Shown here: positions 54,752 through 62,650 of the stretch, piece after piece
Layout of the letters: the number at the start of each line of letters is the position of its first letter
Position numbering within the stretch: position 1 is the stretch's first letter
Assembly (NCBI GenBank): GCA_963724625.1
Contig: CAVRVO010000029.1
Span: 62,001-126,000 of the forward strand
DNA length: 64,000 nucleotides
Reading direction: 5' to 3'
Origin: DATBVX01 sp963724625
GTDB lineage: Bacteria; Pseudomonadota; Gammaproteobacteria; Steroidobacterales; Steroidobacteraceae
The notes under the pieces: generated by a model
Seen by the model: the letters and a program-made list of their open reading frames with translations, nothing else
Databases searched by the model: none
What the model was told of the DNA's origin: nothing
Program-made: the position numbers and the translations under genes

Positions 54752-56181
54752 CGAGCAGCGCCTGCAGATACGCGTCACTGACGACTGCCACAACAGCTGT
54801 GTTGCTCTGCGCGACTTTGGCTGGAGAGGTTAGTGCTGCCGAAGCCGACAGCGATATCCGCCGCGTGGCAGAACACTTGCGCGATCAGGCGCTCGCCGGA
54901 TCTCAGGCCTGGCGTGTCCTCGAGTCGCTGACAACTGAGATTGGAGCGCGGCCGGTCGGCTCGCCAGCGATGGCGCGTGCCCGAGATTGGGGCGTGACAA
55001 CACTGAAAGCGTTGGGCTTTGAAGATGTGCACGTCGAGGAGTTCGTCAAGGAGAACGCGTGGTTTCGCGGCGCCGAGTCCGCAGAGGTCACGGCCCCCTA
55101 CCCGCACGCTCTCGCGATACTCGGACTCGGCAACAGTGTTCCCACTCCAGCACGAGGAATCGAAGCGCAGATTGCCATGTTCTGGAGTTTCGAGGATTTG
55201 ACGGCTACGCCTGCAGGAGCACTGGCCAATCGCATCGCAGTGCTCAATCACCCCATCACCGCCGCGCAGGGTGAGGAAGGCTATCGAGCTGCAGCACGCG
55301 GCCGACGCGACGGCCCTTCAGTTGCCGCAGCACGTGGCGCGGTCGGGTTTCTGGTCCGCTCGCTGTCGACTGGCGACTCGCGCCTGCCGCATACAGGTGC
55401 AACTCGTTACGCGGAAGGCGCGCCGCGCATTCCCGCCGCTGCCCTTGGCGTACCGGACGTCGAACTCCTGGAACGCCTGGTCGCGCGCGGACAGCCGGTC
55501 ACGGTGCGCATGAGCCTGGCGTCCACTGTCATCGCCAAGGCACCGGCGTGGAATGTGGTTGGCGACCTTGTCGGCCGCGATACCTCCACCGAGATGCTCG
55601 TGATCGGTGGACACCTGGACAGCTGGGACGTTGCAGAAGGCGCGACCGATGACGGTGCCGGGATGGCGATCTGCCTGGCCGCCGCCCACCTGATCGCGCA
55701 GCAGCCACAGCGGCCACGCCGCACGATCCGCATCGTCCTGTGGGGCTCTGAGGAGACGGGTGGGAGCGGTGCTGCCTTCGCTCAAGCGCACCGTGACGAG
55801 ACTCCCAGGGTGGTGCTCGCGAGTGAGAGCGACATGGGAAGCGGCAGGATCTACCGGATTGCATTCTCGGCTGACGCCTGGAATGACCCACGCCTGCTCG
55901 AGCTCGCGGCCATCCTCGCCCCGCTCGGAATCCTGCCGGATCAAAAGCCGGCAACATTCGCCGGAACCGACGTCGAAGACCTGCGCAAGGCCGGCGTGCC
56001 GATCGTGAGATTGAGCCAGGATGCACGAGGCTATTTCGCCACGCATCACTCCGCGGACGACACCCTCAACAAAGTGGATCGCAGTGACCTGGAGCAGAAC
56101 GTCGCGGCGTGGTCCGCAATGCTCTATGTCATCGCAGAAAGCGGCATTGACCTTCGCAACACCGCGCTGCCCGGCCCATGA
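54748..56181 (+). CDS. secreted M28-family metallopeptidase
   Basis: A 477-residue exported aminopeptidase/carboxypeptidase. Signal peptide through AGEVSA. A PA-like inserted domain (about 120-260) precedes the catalytic core. Zinc ligands are visible: His289 and Asp291 in VIGGHLDSWDV, bridging Asp in GATDDGAGM (301/302), Glu335-Glu336 in WGSEETGGSG, Asp362 in ESDMGSG and His433/434 in FATHHSADDTLNKVD. Starts at GTG 54748 overlapping the SufS-like stop. Together the two could process periplasmic peptides or amino acids. Confidence 0.9.
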   Translation: MTSSACRYASLTTATTAVLLCATLAGEVSAAEADSDIRRVAEHLRDQALAGSQAWRVLESLTTEIGARPVGSPAMARARDWGVTTLKALGFEDVHVEEFVKENAWFRGAESAEVTAPYPHALAILGLGNSVPTPARGIEAQIAMFWSFEDLTATPAGALANRIAVLNHPITAAQGEEGYRAAARGRRDGPSVAAARGAVGFLVRSLSTGDSRLPHTGATRYAEGAPRIPAAALGVPDVELLERLVARGQPVTVRMSLASTVIAKAPAWNVVGDLVGRDTSTEMLVIGGHLDSWDVAEGATDDGAGMAICLAAAHLIAQQPQRPRRTIRIVLWGSEETGGSGAAFAQAHRDETPRVVLASESDMGSGRIYRIAFSADAWNDPRLLELAAILAPLGILPDQKPATFAGTDVEDLRKAGVPIVRLSQDARGYFATHHSADDTLNKVDRSDLEQNVAAWSAMLYVIAESGIDLRNTALPGP

Positions 56182-56188
56182 GAGCTGA

Positions 56189-57040
56189 TCACGCGTCGAA
56201 GAAGGCGAGCGTCCTGACTTCTATGCTCTCTCGCGGCAACGCGTTCGCGGATGCGGTCGGATCGACGAAAGCCGTGTGTGGGGCGAAGCGCGCGATGCCA
56301 TCATCTGAGGAGTCAAAGCACTTGATCAGCAAAACTTCCTCGTGCTTCATCTGTGGGGCGTAGAACCACCGATGCGACGGATTGAATTTTACGGTGTAGA
56401 ACTCCCCCACCCTGTCGGGATAGATGAGGTCCGTCGCCACGAGATCCTCGAATGGCACGCTCCGGGCATCGCTCACCGCGAGCGGTGAATCCTGCAGTGG
56501 ACCGCGGATCGGCCGCCAGACATTGATGACTGCAAAGCGCCCGCGAAGCAGCTCGTGATTCGCATCGCCCAGGATCTCACCAGCCTTGCGCCACCCAGAG
56601 GTCGCGGTGAAGTCGACGTGCACGCGGTGTACCGGCGGTCTGGGCGTGACGGCTGTGCCACGCGAGTCCCCGGGGGTGCGATGACGCAGCGTGTGATCGA
56701 AGGCGATTACGCGTGACGCCCCAGTCAGTTCGGCGACCAGGTGCTGTGCCTCCGCGTAGTAGCTGGTTTCGATCGCATCGCGATCGTCAAAGCGATGAAA
56801 ACCACCCGCCGCCGCCGCGAATTGAAAGCCCTCGCGGTCGACGGAAAACACTTCGGATGCCTGGCGCAGATTGCTGATGGCGACAGTGCGATCCTCGTAT
56901 CGCGCCGTTGACTGTGGCACACCCGCCGGCGGGTCATCCGCGTAATTCCGCGGCCTTCCCTGCCCCGGCGCCACGTAGGTCAGGACTCCGCTCACGCCGG
57001 AGGACGCCGCTTCCGCGCCAGTCAATCGCACGTAGCGCAC
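56189..57040 (-). CDS. CmcJ/NvfI-family protein (putative oxygenase/hydroxylase)
   Basis: A 283-residue protein with the family landmarks VDREGFQFAAAAGGFHRFDD, YYAEAQHLVAELTGASRVIA followed by FDHTLRHR, VHRVHVDFTATSGWRKAGEI, and FAVINVWRPIRGPLQDSPLA. Members include the cephamycin protein CmcJ and fungal isomerase/oxygenases. The GTG at 57040 has AGGA directly against it; the in-frame GTG at 57031 has better spacing from GGAG, so the true start may be nine bases in. Its 5' end overlaps the small ORF 57022-57222. Confidence 0.82.
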   Translation of the reverse strand: MRYVRLTGAEAASSGVSGVLTYVAPGQGRPRNYADDPPAGVPQSTARYEDRTVAISNLRQASEVFSVDREGFQFAAAAGGFHRFDDRDAIETSYYAEAQHLVAELTGASRVIAFDHTLRHRTPGDSRGTAVTPRPPVHRVHVDFTATSGWRKAGEILGDANHELLRGRFAVINVWRPIRGPLQDSPLAVSDARSVPFEDLVATDLIYPDRVGEFYTVKFNPSHRWFYAPQMKHEEVLLIKCFDSSDDGIARFAPHTAFVDPTASANALPRESIEVRTLAFFDA

Positions 57041-57222
57041 TCCTGCACCGCCAGTCGCTGTGAATTGCGTGAGGCGCTCTGTGGCCGTGAATCGACCGCA
57101 TCCGCCGCGCTGACCGCGCGCTCATCATCGGGATCGATCCAGTACACCGCATCGAAAGGCACCGAACCCTGGCTGATGCGGGCAATGATCGTGTCGAAGA
57201 TCGAGTACTGTCGCTTGCTCAT
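57022..57222 (-). CDS. small protein of unknown function upstream of the CmcJ-like gene
   Basis: A 66-residue ORF, MSKRQYSIFDTIIARISQGS followed by VPFDAVYWIDPDDERAVSAA, with a good ribosome site (GGAGG, about seven bases before the ATG at 57222). It overlaps the CmcJ-like start by about 19 nt, suggesting coupling. The hydrophilic C-terminus with two close Cys (ECATCD) is composition-biased and may be extended by the overlap. No family recognised. The 130-bp gap up to the GST gene holds nothing else recognisable. Confidence 0.5.
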   Translation of the reverse strand: MSKRQYSIFDTIIARISQGSVPFDAVYWIDPDDERAVSAADAVDSRPQSASRNSQRLAVQECATCD

Positions 57223-57352
57223 CCTATGCCTCCTGCCTGGCCGCAAATCGCGGATATCACGATTCGTCGGGACGCTGGCAGGTTGCTCCCGCGCCATCAA
57301 CGGAACAAACACGGTCTCTTTATGAGCCTTAAGTTTTGCTTTAGCAGCGCTC

Positions 57353-57985
57353 TCAGGTGCTGGACGGGATTGCGATCGACTGTCGCCACGCCGGCAGCTC
57401 CGAGAGGTTTGCGTGCCAACGCCTGATCTCAGCATATCCCGACACCGGAAGCTGCGCCGGCGCTGCTAGATTCAATGGCGCGCCGATGGAGAAATCCGCA
57501 ACGGTGAGCTTGTCGCCCGTGATGTACTCGCGCCCTTTCAGGTGCGCGTCGAGGACGGCCGCGACGCGGTGAAAGCGCTCTTCGCCCCTGGCGATCTCCA
57601 CCGGGTCGGGGTCGCCAATATGCAGGAGTTTCTTGACGAGGCGCTCGAAGATCATGATGGCGCACGCGGGATCCCAGTTGGCGAGATCCCAGCACTGCCA
57701 GCGCGTGACATCTGCGCGACCGCGAGGGTCCGCGGGCAGCAGGCCGCTCGCAGGCTTCTTGTCCGCGAGGTACTGGAGAATCGCGTTCGACTCCCACAGC
57801 ACAAAGCCGTCCTCCTCCAGCACCGGCATGCGCTGGTTCGGATTCAATTTGGTGAACTCGGGGCGCCTCTGCTCGCCCTTAGTGAGATCGACGATGCGCT
57901 TCTCGTAGTCGATGCCGAGGTGCGCGGCGAGCGCAACCACCTTGAAGGCGCGTGGCGAGGGTGGAAACACGTAAAGGTTCAACAT
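57353..57985 (-). CDS. glutathione S-transferase
   Basis: A 210-residue GST. N-domain MLNLYVFPPSPRAFKVVALA with Ser/Tyr near the glutathione site, cis-Pro segment NPNQRMPVLEEDGFVLWESN (Glu-Ser binding gamma-glutamate), and an all-helical C-domain with the N-capping region KLTVADFSIGAPLNLA. Probably detoxifying and cytoplasmic. It lies between the SRPBCC/ArsR pair and the small ORF/CmcJ-like pair on the same strand. Confidence 0.9.
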   Translation of the reverse strand: MLNLYVFPPSPRAFKVVALAAHLGIDYEKRIVDLTKGEQRRPEFTKLNPNQRMPVLEEDGFVLWESNAILQYLADKKPASGLLPADPRGRADVTRWQCWDLANWDPACAIMIFERLVKKLLHIGDPDPVEIARGEERFHRVAAVLDAHLKGREYITGDKLTVADFSIGAPLNLAAPAQLPVSGYAEIRRWHANLSELPAWRQSIAIPSST

Positions 57986-58007
57986 ATCAACTCTCCTGCG
58001 TGTCGGG

Positions 58008-58481
58008 TCATTGCGCGACCACAGCCGCGTACAGATTCAGCAAGTTGCTCCAGCCGTTGGGTGCATCGACTGCCTGTCGCAACGTTTCCGCCTGTTCGCC
58101 ATGACGTTCGAGATGGCGGTGCTCGAGCTCCACCAGTGTGGCGTTGGTCCCGTCGGCGACGAAGCGCACTTCGACCTCGGAGGTCACCTTCGGGTCGTAC
58201 TTGAACTGGGGACTCAGTTGCCAGCCGAGGACCAGACGATGCGGCGGCTCCCACACCAGCACCTTGCCGACATCGCATTCCGCGCCGTCCTGGCCGCGTT
58301 CGAACCAGCGTCCGCCGGCGTGCGGCTCGATCACGGCTTCCTTCATTGGCGAGGTACCGATCGAATGCGTCAGCGGCCACCACCGGGCCACCCCCGCCGT
58401 GAAGACTTCAAACGCGTGTGCGGGCGGGGCGCCCACGCGAACGCTTTTGCGGACGGGCGCGGGCGTGATGATCCGATTCAT
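58008..58481 (-). CDS. SRPBCC (AHSA1-type) domain protein
   Basis: A 157-residue helix-grip protein: KSVRVGAPPAHAFEVFTAGV, HAGGRWFERGQDGAECDVGK and the C-terminal GWSNLLNLYAAVV are typical of the activator-of-Hsp90-homologue-1-like group. Genes for such proteins commonly follow ArsR-type repressors, as here. The ATG at 58481 lies inside the ArsR reading frame (74-nt overlap), so the pair is translationally linked. The ligand is unknown. Confidence 0.87.
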   Translation of the reverse strand: MNRIITPAPVRKSVRVGAPPAHAFEVFTAGVARWWPLTHSIGTSPMKEAVIEPHAGGRWFERGQDGAECDVGKVLVWEPPHRLVLGWQLSPQFKYDPKVTSEVEVRFVADGTNATLVELEHRHLERHGEQAETLRQAVDAPNGWSNLLNLYAAVVAQ

Positions 58482-58815
58482 GGTTCTTGTCCTTCGACTG
58501 CGCTTCCGCCGGCGGCCGTGAGCGCTCGATTTCCGCCTGGAACGCCACCAGCGCCTGATCCCAGAACTGATCGAGCCATTTGCGCAGCGGGCCGAGTCCG
58601 TGCGGGTCGATGTAATACACGCGCCGCGCGCCTTCGGCACGATCGCCAACCAGCCCGGCTTCTTTCAGCACCTTGAGATGCTGCGAGACGGCCGGCCGAC
58701 TCACCGGCATTTCCGCAGCAATCTCCCCTACGGCACGCGGACCGGTTCGGAGCCGTTCGAAAACTTCCCGGCGGGTGGGGTCGGCAAGCGCGGCGAGCGC
58801 CGTATCGTAAGCCAT
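58408..58815 (-). CDS. ArsR-family repressor
   Basis: Winged-helix repressor. ALAALADPTRREVFERLRTG, the recognition helix in MPVSRPAVSQHLKVLKEAGL and the wing DRAEGARRVYYIDPHGLGPL are clear. The conserved part ends about residue 105; the last 30 residues (basic, Arg-rich) run into the SRPBCC gene and may be non-functional read-through or the result of a nearby frame error. No metal-binding Cys motif, so probably not a metal sensor. A palindromic operator lies just upstream. Confidence 0.88.
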   Translation of the reverse strand: MAYDTALAALADPTRREVFERLRTGPRAVGEIAAEMPVSRPAVSQHLKVLKEAGLVGDRAEGARRVYYIDPHGLGPLRKWLDQFWDQALVAFQAEIERSRPPAEAQSKDKNHESDHHARARPQKRSRGRPARTRV

Positions 58816-58822
58816 TTCTTAC

Positions 58823-58840
58823 GGTAATCTATTGCTTACC
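58823..58840 (-). promoter_or_regulatory. probable ArsR operator
   Basis: On the minus strand GGTAA-GCAATAGA-TTACC is a perfect 5-8-5 inverted repeat ending seven bases before the ArsR start codon. No ribosome site separates it from the ATG, so the transcript may be nearly leaderless and the repressor would block its own promoter. Autoregulation is inference from position and symmetry. Confidence 0.55.
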
Positions 58841-58856
58841 ACTACGCAAGCATCGC

Positions 58857-59702
58857 TCACGTGCTCGAGGCCGCGCCCCGATCGCGGATGGCGACGCGCT
58901 CGCCTCTCGCCGCCTGCCTGAATTCGCGCGGCGAGACGCCGGCTGCGCGATGGAAGCTGCGTACGAAGTTCGACAGGTCGCCAAATCCGCTTTCGTAAGC
59001 GATGTCGCTGATCAGCCGATCCTCGTCCGTCAGCATGCGTGCCGCCCGACGGAGCCTCGAGCGCACCAGGTACTGATGCGGTGTCACGCCCAGGATGCGC
59101 GTAAAGAGACGCAGGAAGTGAAATGGGCTCAAGCCTGCTTGCCCTGCCGCTTTCTGCAGATCGATCGCCTCCTGCGAGTTCTCGTCGATCCACAGCGCTG
59201 TCTCCACGATCCTCCGGCGATCAGCTGCGCGGGCTTGCGGCGCATCGTGTTTGCACGAGCGCACCAGCTCTGTAAACCGCGCGGCGAACAACAAGGCAGC
59301 CTCGTCCAGGCCGACATCGCTGCGTTCGTCTGCTGCGGCTTGTGCCAGCTCGCCGAGCACCATCAGTTCGGACAACGGTGGCAGGCTGCCGACACGCCAC
59401 ATCCCGGCTCCGGCGCCAAGTGAGTCGGCGAGCTCCGCATCGACGTGAAAGGACAGGCACTCATCGCCATGGGCGTGATCATGCGTACACATGAACTCAT
59501 CGCCCGGATGGCCGACCAGAACTGAGCCGGCCACGAGCTCGAATGACCGGCCGCGGTGCTGATAGCCGAAGGTGCCGCAGCGCACGTAGGAAACCGTGTG
59601 CTGGCCGTGAAGCTCGAGGAAGGGCCGATCTGCGGGTCCTGCTGTGCAGCGACAGTCGACGACGGTGATCGGTCCGCGCTGCAGTGGTGTCGTTACCAGC
59701 AT
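58857..59702 (-). CDS. AraC-family transcription regulator
   Basis: A 281-residue regulator. The N-terminal cupin-like effector domain includes VSYVRCGTFGYQHRGRSFEL and VLVGHPGDEFMCTHDHAHGD, a His-rich stretch that could bind a metal. The C-terminal double helix-turn-helix has AAGQAGLSPFHFLRLFTRIL and ISDIAYESGFGDLSNFVRSF, the standard AraC signature. The ATG at 59702 is the most likely start; the frame extends upstream to 59930 with no family sequence. No obvious target besides its neighbours. Confidence 0.87.
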   Translation of the reverse strand: MLVTTPLQRGPITVVDCRCTAGPADRPFLELHGQHTVSYVRCGTFGYQHRGRSFELVAGSVLVGHPGDEFMCTHDHAHGDECLSFHVDAELADSLGAGAGMWRVGSLPPLSELMVLGELAQAAADERSDVGLDEAALLFAARFTELVRSCKHDAPQARAADRRRIVETALWIDENSQEAIDLQKAAGQAGLSPFHFLRLFTRILGVTPHQYLVRSRLRRAARMLTDEDRLISDIAYESGFGDLSNFVRSFHRAAGVSPREFRQAARGERVAIRDRGAASST

Positions 59703-59884
59703 GATCCGCAGGCTACGCCGGGGCGCCGCGGCGGGCAACGAACTGCCCGGGAGGCAATTCCTGAAAAGTATCGCGACGGCTGCGATCTCGTCGGCCGCAC
59801 GCTGCGCTGGGAATCGCAACGACTCCCTACGAGAAGATGTTTCCCGAGCAGCAGTGCGCCTCGCAGTGTGGCCTTGGCAGTCGC

Positions 59885-61081
59885 CTAGGCTTTCAGACGC
59901 AGGTCTTTCCCAAGGTCTGTCGCCCGCCACAAATACCAGCTCGCGACCGTCCGATACGGTCGCCAGCGTGCACCGTACTTTTGCAGGTCCTTGGGGTCTG
60001 GTGGTTTGCGTTTGCGAAAAGCAATCGCGTATCCCTTGCGAACGCCGTAATCGTCCACCGGCAGCACGTCGGGCCGGCCGAGCCGGAATATCAGCAGCAT
60101 CTCCACCGTCCAGCGCCCGATCCCGCGTACTTCGGTGAGTTGCTCGATGATCGCTTCATCTTCCATGCGATGCACTTCAGCGAGCGTCGGAATCTTGCCA
60201 TCTACCGCCTTGCGAGCAAGGTCCCGCAGCGAGAGCATCTTGGAGCGCGACAGTCCGGCGCTTCGCAGTCTCGCATCGCTTGCTCGCAGGATCTGTTCGG
60301 CATTGGGTCCTGCGTGTCCGCCCGGAAACAACGCACACAGTCGAGCGAAGATCGTTGCCGCGGCCCGGCCGTTGAGTTGCTGGTACACGATCGCTTCGGC
60401 GAGCGCCATGAAGACGTTCGGCGTCCGGTCCAGTCGCATGCGGAAAGGGCCGACCGCATCGATGAGCCCTGCGAACGTCGGGTCGACCGCGCGCAAATGC
60501 TCGAGCGCGGCGGCCGGATCGAAGCCGAAGGCGCCGTCACCTTCGAACAGTGCGAGCTGCCCGTTCGCATGTGCATTCTCGATCGAGAGCAGACGCAGCT
60601 TGGTCGCGATGCCCCCATTCGCGGAGAACCCGCCGAGCCGGCCGTCTGCCGCGAGGACGCGATGGCAAGGAACCACCAGCGCGAATGGATTGCGCCCGAG
60701 GGCCTGACCGACCGCGCGCGCCGAGCCCAGCGAGCCGAGTTGTTTCGCAATGTCGCCATACGAACGCGTGGCGCCGGCGGGAATCGTGCGTGCGATCTCG
60801 TAAACGCGCCGATGAAAGGGTGATACGCCGTCCAGGTCGAGCGCTACCGTGGACAGATCGCTGCTTTCCCCGCGCAACAACGCGACGATTCCATCGAGCG
60901 CCATCTGGACTTCGGGTGGCGGAGAGTCTTCCCGTGCCTGGGGGAAACGCCCGCGCAGGCGCTCCCGCGTCTCGGTTTCACGCCGCTCGGGAAGCTGAAT
61001 GCCAACCACACCGCGTTCAGACCACGCGATGCCGCAGCGGCCTATAGCCGTGTCGAAGAGAGCAAAGGATGAAACCGACAT
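59885..61081 (-). CDS. Ogt-AlkA fusion: methylated-DNA methyltransferase plus 3-methyladenine glycosylase
   Basis: A 398-residue DNA-alkylation repair protein with two full domains. Residues about 1-170 are an O6-alkylguanine methyltransferase (IPAGATRSYGDIAKQLG, acceptor Cys139 in VVPCHRVLAADGRLGGF). Residues about 185-395 are an AlkA-type HhH-GPD glycosylase (HhH 315-332, LTEVRGIGRWTVEMLLIF; catalytic Asp about 344 in LPVDDYG). Both active sites look intact. This order, methyltransferase first and no Ada regulatory domain, is unusual. Start at ATG 61081. Confidence 0.88.
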   Translation of the reverse strand: MSVSSFALFDTAIGRCGIAWSERGVVGIQLPERRETETRERLRGRFPQAREDSPPPEVQMALDGIVALLRGESSDLSTVALDLDGVSPFHRRVYEIARTIPAGATRSYGDIAKQLGSLGSARAVGQALGRNPFALVVPCHRVLAADGRLGGFSANGGIATKLRLLSIENAHANGQLALFEGDGAFGFDPAAALEHLRAVDPTFAGLIDAVGPFRMRLDRTPNVFMALAEAIVYQQLNGRAAATIFARLCALFPGGHAGPNAEQILRASDARLRSAGLSRSKMLSLRDLARKAVDGKIPTLAEVHRMEDEAIIEQLTEVRGIGRWTVEMLLIFRLGRPDVLPVDDYGVRKGYAIAFRKRKPPDPKDLQKYGARWRPYRTVASWYLWRATDLGKDLRLKA

Positions 61082-61182
61082 GAGGCGCGGGATTTTAGCA
61101 TCGGATTGCCGCCCGTCACTTGGCGGATCTTGCTCCGATGAGTGCAACGGAGGTTAGAATCGAAACCGGAGTCAGCGCTGCC

Positions 61183-62646
61183 ATGTCGCATATCAAGCTC
61201 GTCGATGTCTGCATCCGGGACGGCAACCAGAGCATCTGGGGCGCCACCGGGTTGAACATCGCGCAGACCCTGCAGATTGCGCCAGTCATGGATCGGATCG
61301 GGCTGCACGCGATCGACTTCACCTCGAGCACTCACATGGGCGTGTGCGTGCGCACGCACCAGCAGAATCCGTGGACGCTGATTCGGGGCATGCACGCCGC
61401 AGCGCCCAACACACCGTTGCAATTCATAACCACCGGCTTTCGCTTCATCTCATGGGAAACTTCCGATCCCGAGTTCATGCGGCTCGCATACCGCACCCTG
61501 GTGATCAACGGAATATCACGATTCGCGCTGATCGATCCCATGCACGATCGCCAGGCGCTCCTCGATGGCGCGCGAGTGATCCGCCAGGAGGGCGGTGAAG
61601 TGCTCGCCGGGCTCACCTACACGATCAGCGCCGTTCACGACGATGCGTTCTACGCGGATCTCGCCGGCGCGCTGGCGGCATCGCCCGATGTCGCGCGGCT
61701 GTACATCAAGGATCCGACCGGGCTCCTGACTCCTGAGCGCGCGCGCACGTTGATACCGGCCGTGCGCGCCCGGATTGGCGCCAAGGCACTCGAGCTGCAT
61801 TCCCATTGCACGATCGGACTGGCGCCGCTGACGTACATGACGGCTGCCGAGCTCGGAATCGATGTGTTGCATGTCGCTTGCGGACCACTCGCCAATGGCA
61901 CATCGCTCCCGGACGCACAGCGGGTCGTCGCCAACCTGCGCGAGCTGGGACACGCGGTGGATATCCATGATGCTTCGCTGGAGCGAGTTGCCAGGTACTT
62001 CTCCAGTCTTGCGGATGCCGAGGGACTACCGGCGGGAGCGCCACAGGAGTACGACGCCGCGTTTCTGCGCCATCAACTGCCGGGCGGCGCCATAACGACG
62101 ACCGTCCGTCAGCTCGAGGAACTGGACCTGAGCGATCGTCTGCCCGCAGTCATCGAGGAAACCATACGGGTGCGCGCGGAGCTTGGCTATCCGATCATGG
62201 TGACGCCCTTTCCCCAGATCGTCTGCACACAGGCGCTTTTCAATGTCATCGGTCCCGAGCGCTACGCAAATGTTCCGGACCAGGTGATCCGCTATGTGAT
62301 CGGGCGCTTCGGGCGACCCACGGCTCCTGTCGATCCGAACATCAAGGATCGAATCCTGGCGCGCCCACGGGCGCGCGAACTGGCTGTAGAACCACCGCCT
62401 CCGACCCTCAGCGAGCTGAAACGTCGTCTGGGAAAGGCGATGACGGATGAAGAATTCCTGTTGCGCGCCGTGATGCCAGCGGAGCAGGTCGATGCGATGC
62501 TCGCGGCGCAGCCCGCCGACACCCGCTACAACCCCGACACGCGCCCACTGGTGGACCTGATCCGCGAGATGAGCCGCAGGAGCGATGCCACGGAACTCAT
62601 CGTCGAAAAACCGAACTTCCGGCTCGAGCTGCGTCGCCGGGCCTGA
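61183..62646 (+). CDS. carboxyltransferase/oxaloacetate decarboxylase alpha-like barrel without biotin domain
   Basis: A 487-residue protein of the HMGL-like carboxyltransferase family. Motifs: LVDVCIRDGNQSIWG (metal Asp13), LYIKDPTGLL with Lys176 at the carbamylated-lysine position, and HSHCT (His206, His208) where relatives have HTHDT, so the Asp is Cys209. The C-terminal helical domain is present but no biotinyl AMKM motif or linker. No biotin carboxylase gene is adjacent. An aldolase/lyase-like or altered carboxyl-transfer reaction is possible. In-frame ATGs at 61120 and 61138 are alternative starts. Confidence 0.8.
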   Translation: MSHIKLVDVCIRDGNQSIWGATGLNIAQTLQIAPVMDRIGLHAIDFTSSTHMGVCVRTHQQNPWTLIRGMHAAAPNTPLQFITTGFRFISWETSDPEFMRLAYRTLVINGISRFALIDPMHDRQALLDGARVIRQEGGEVLAGLTYTISAVHDDAFYADLAGALAASPDVARLYIKDPTGLLTPERARTLIPAVRARIGAKALELHSHCTIGLAPLTYMTAAELGIDVLHVACGPLANGTSLPDAQRVVANLRELGHAVDIHDASLERVARYFSSLADAEGLPAGAPQEYDAAFLRHQLPGGAITTTVRQLEELDLSDRLPAVIEETIRVRAELGYPIMVTPFPQIVCTQALFNVIGPERYANVPDQVIRYVIGRFGRPTAPVDPNIKDRILARPRARELAVEPPPPTLSELKRRLGKAMTDEEFLLRAVMPAEQVDAMLAAQPADTRYNPDTRPLVDLIREMSRRSDATELIVEKPNFRLELRRRA

Positions 62647-62650
62647 TTCC

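Noticed and set aside
59837..60823. 328-codon plus-strand frame opposite the Ogt-AlkA gene
   Set aside because: The minus strand contains both repair active sites; the plus-strand product is low-complexity and unrecognisable.
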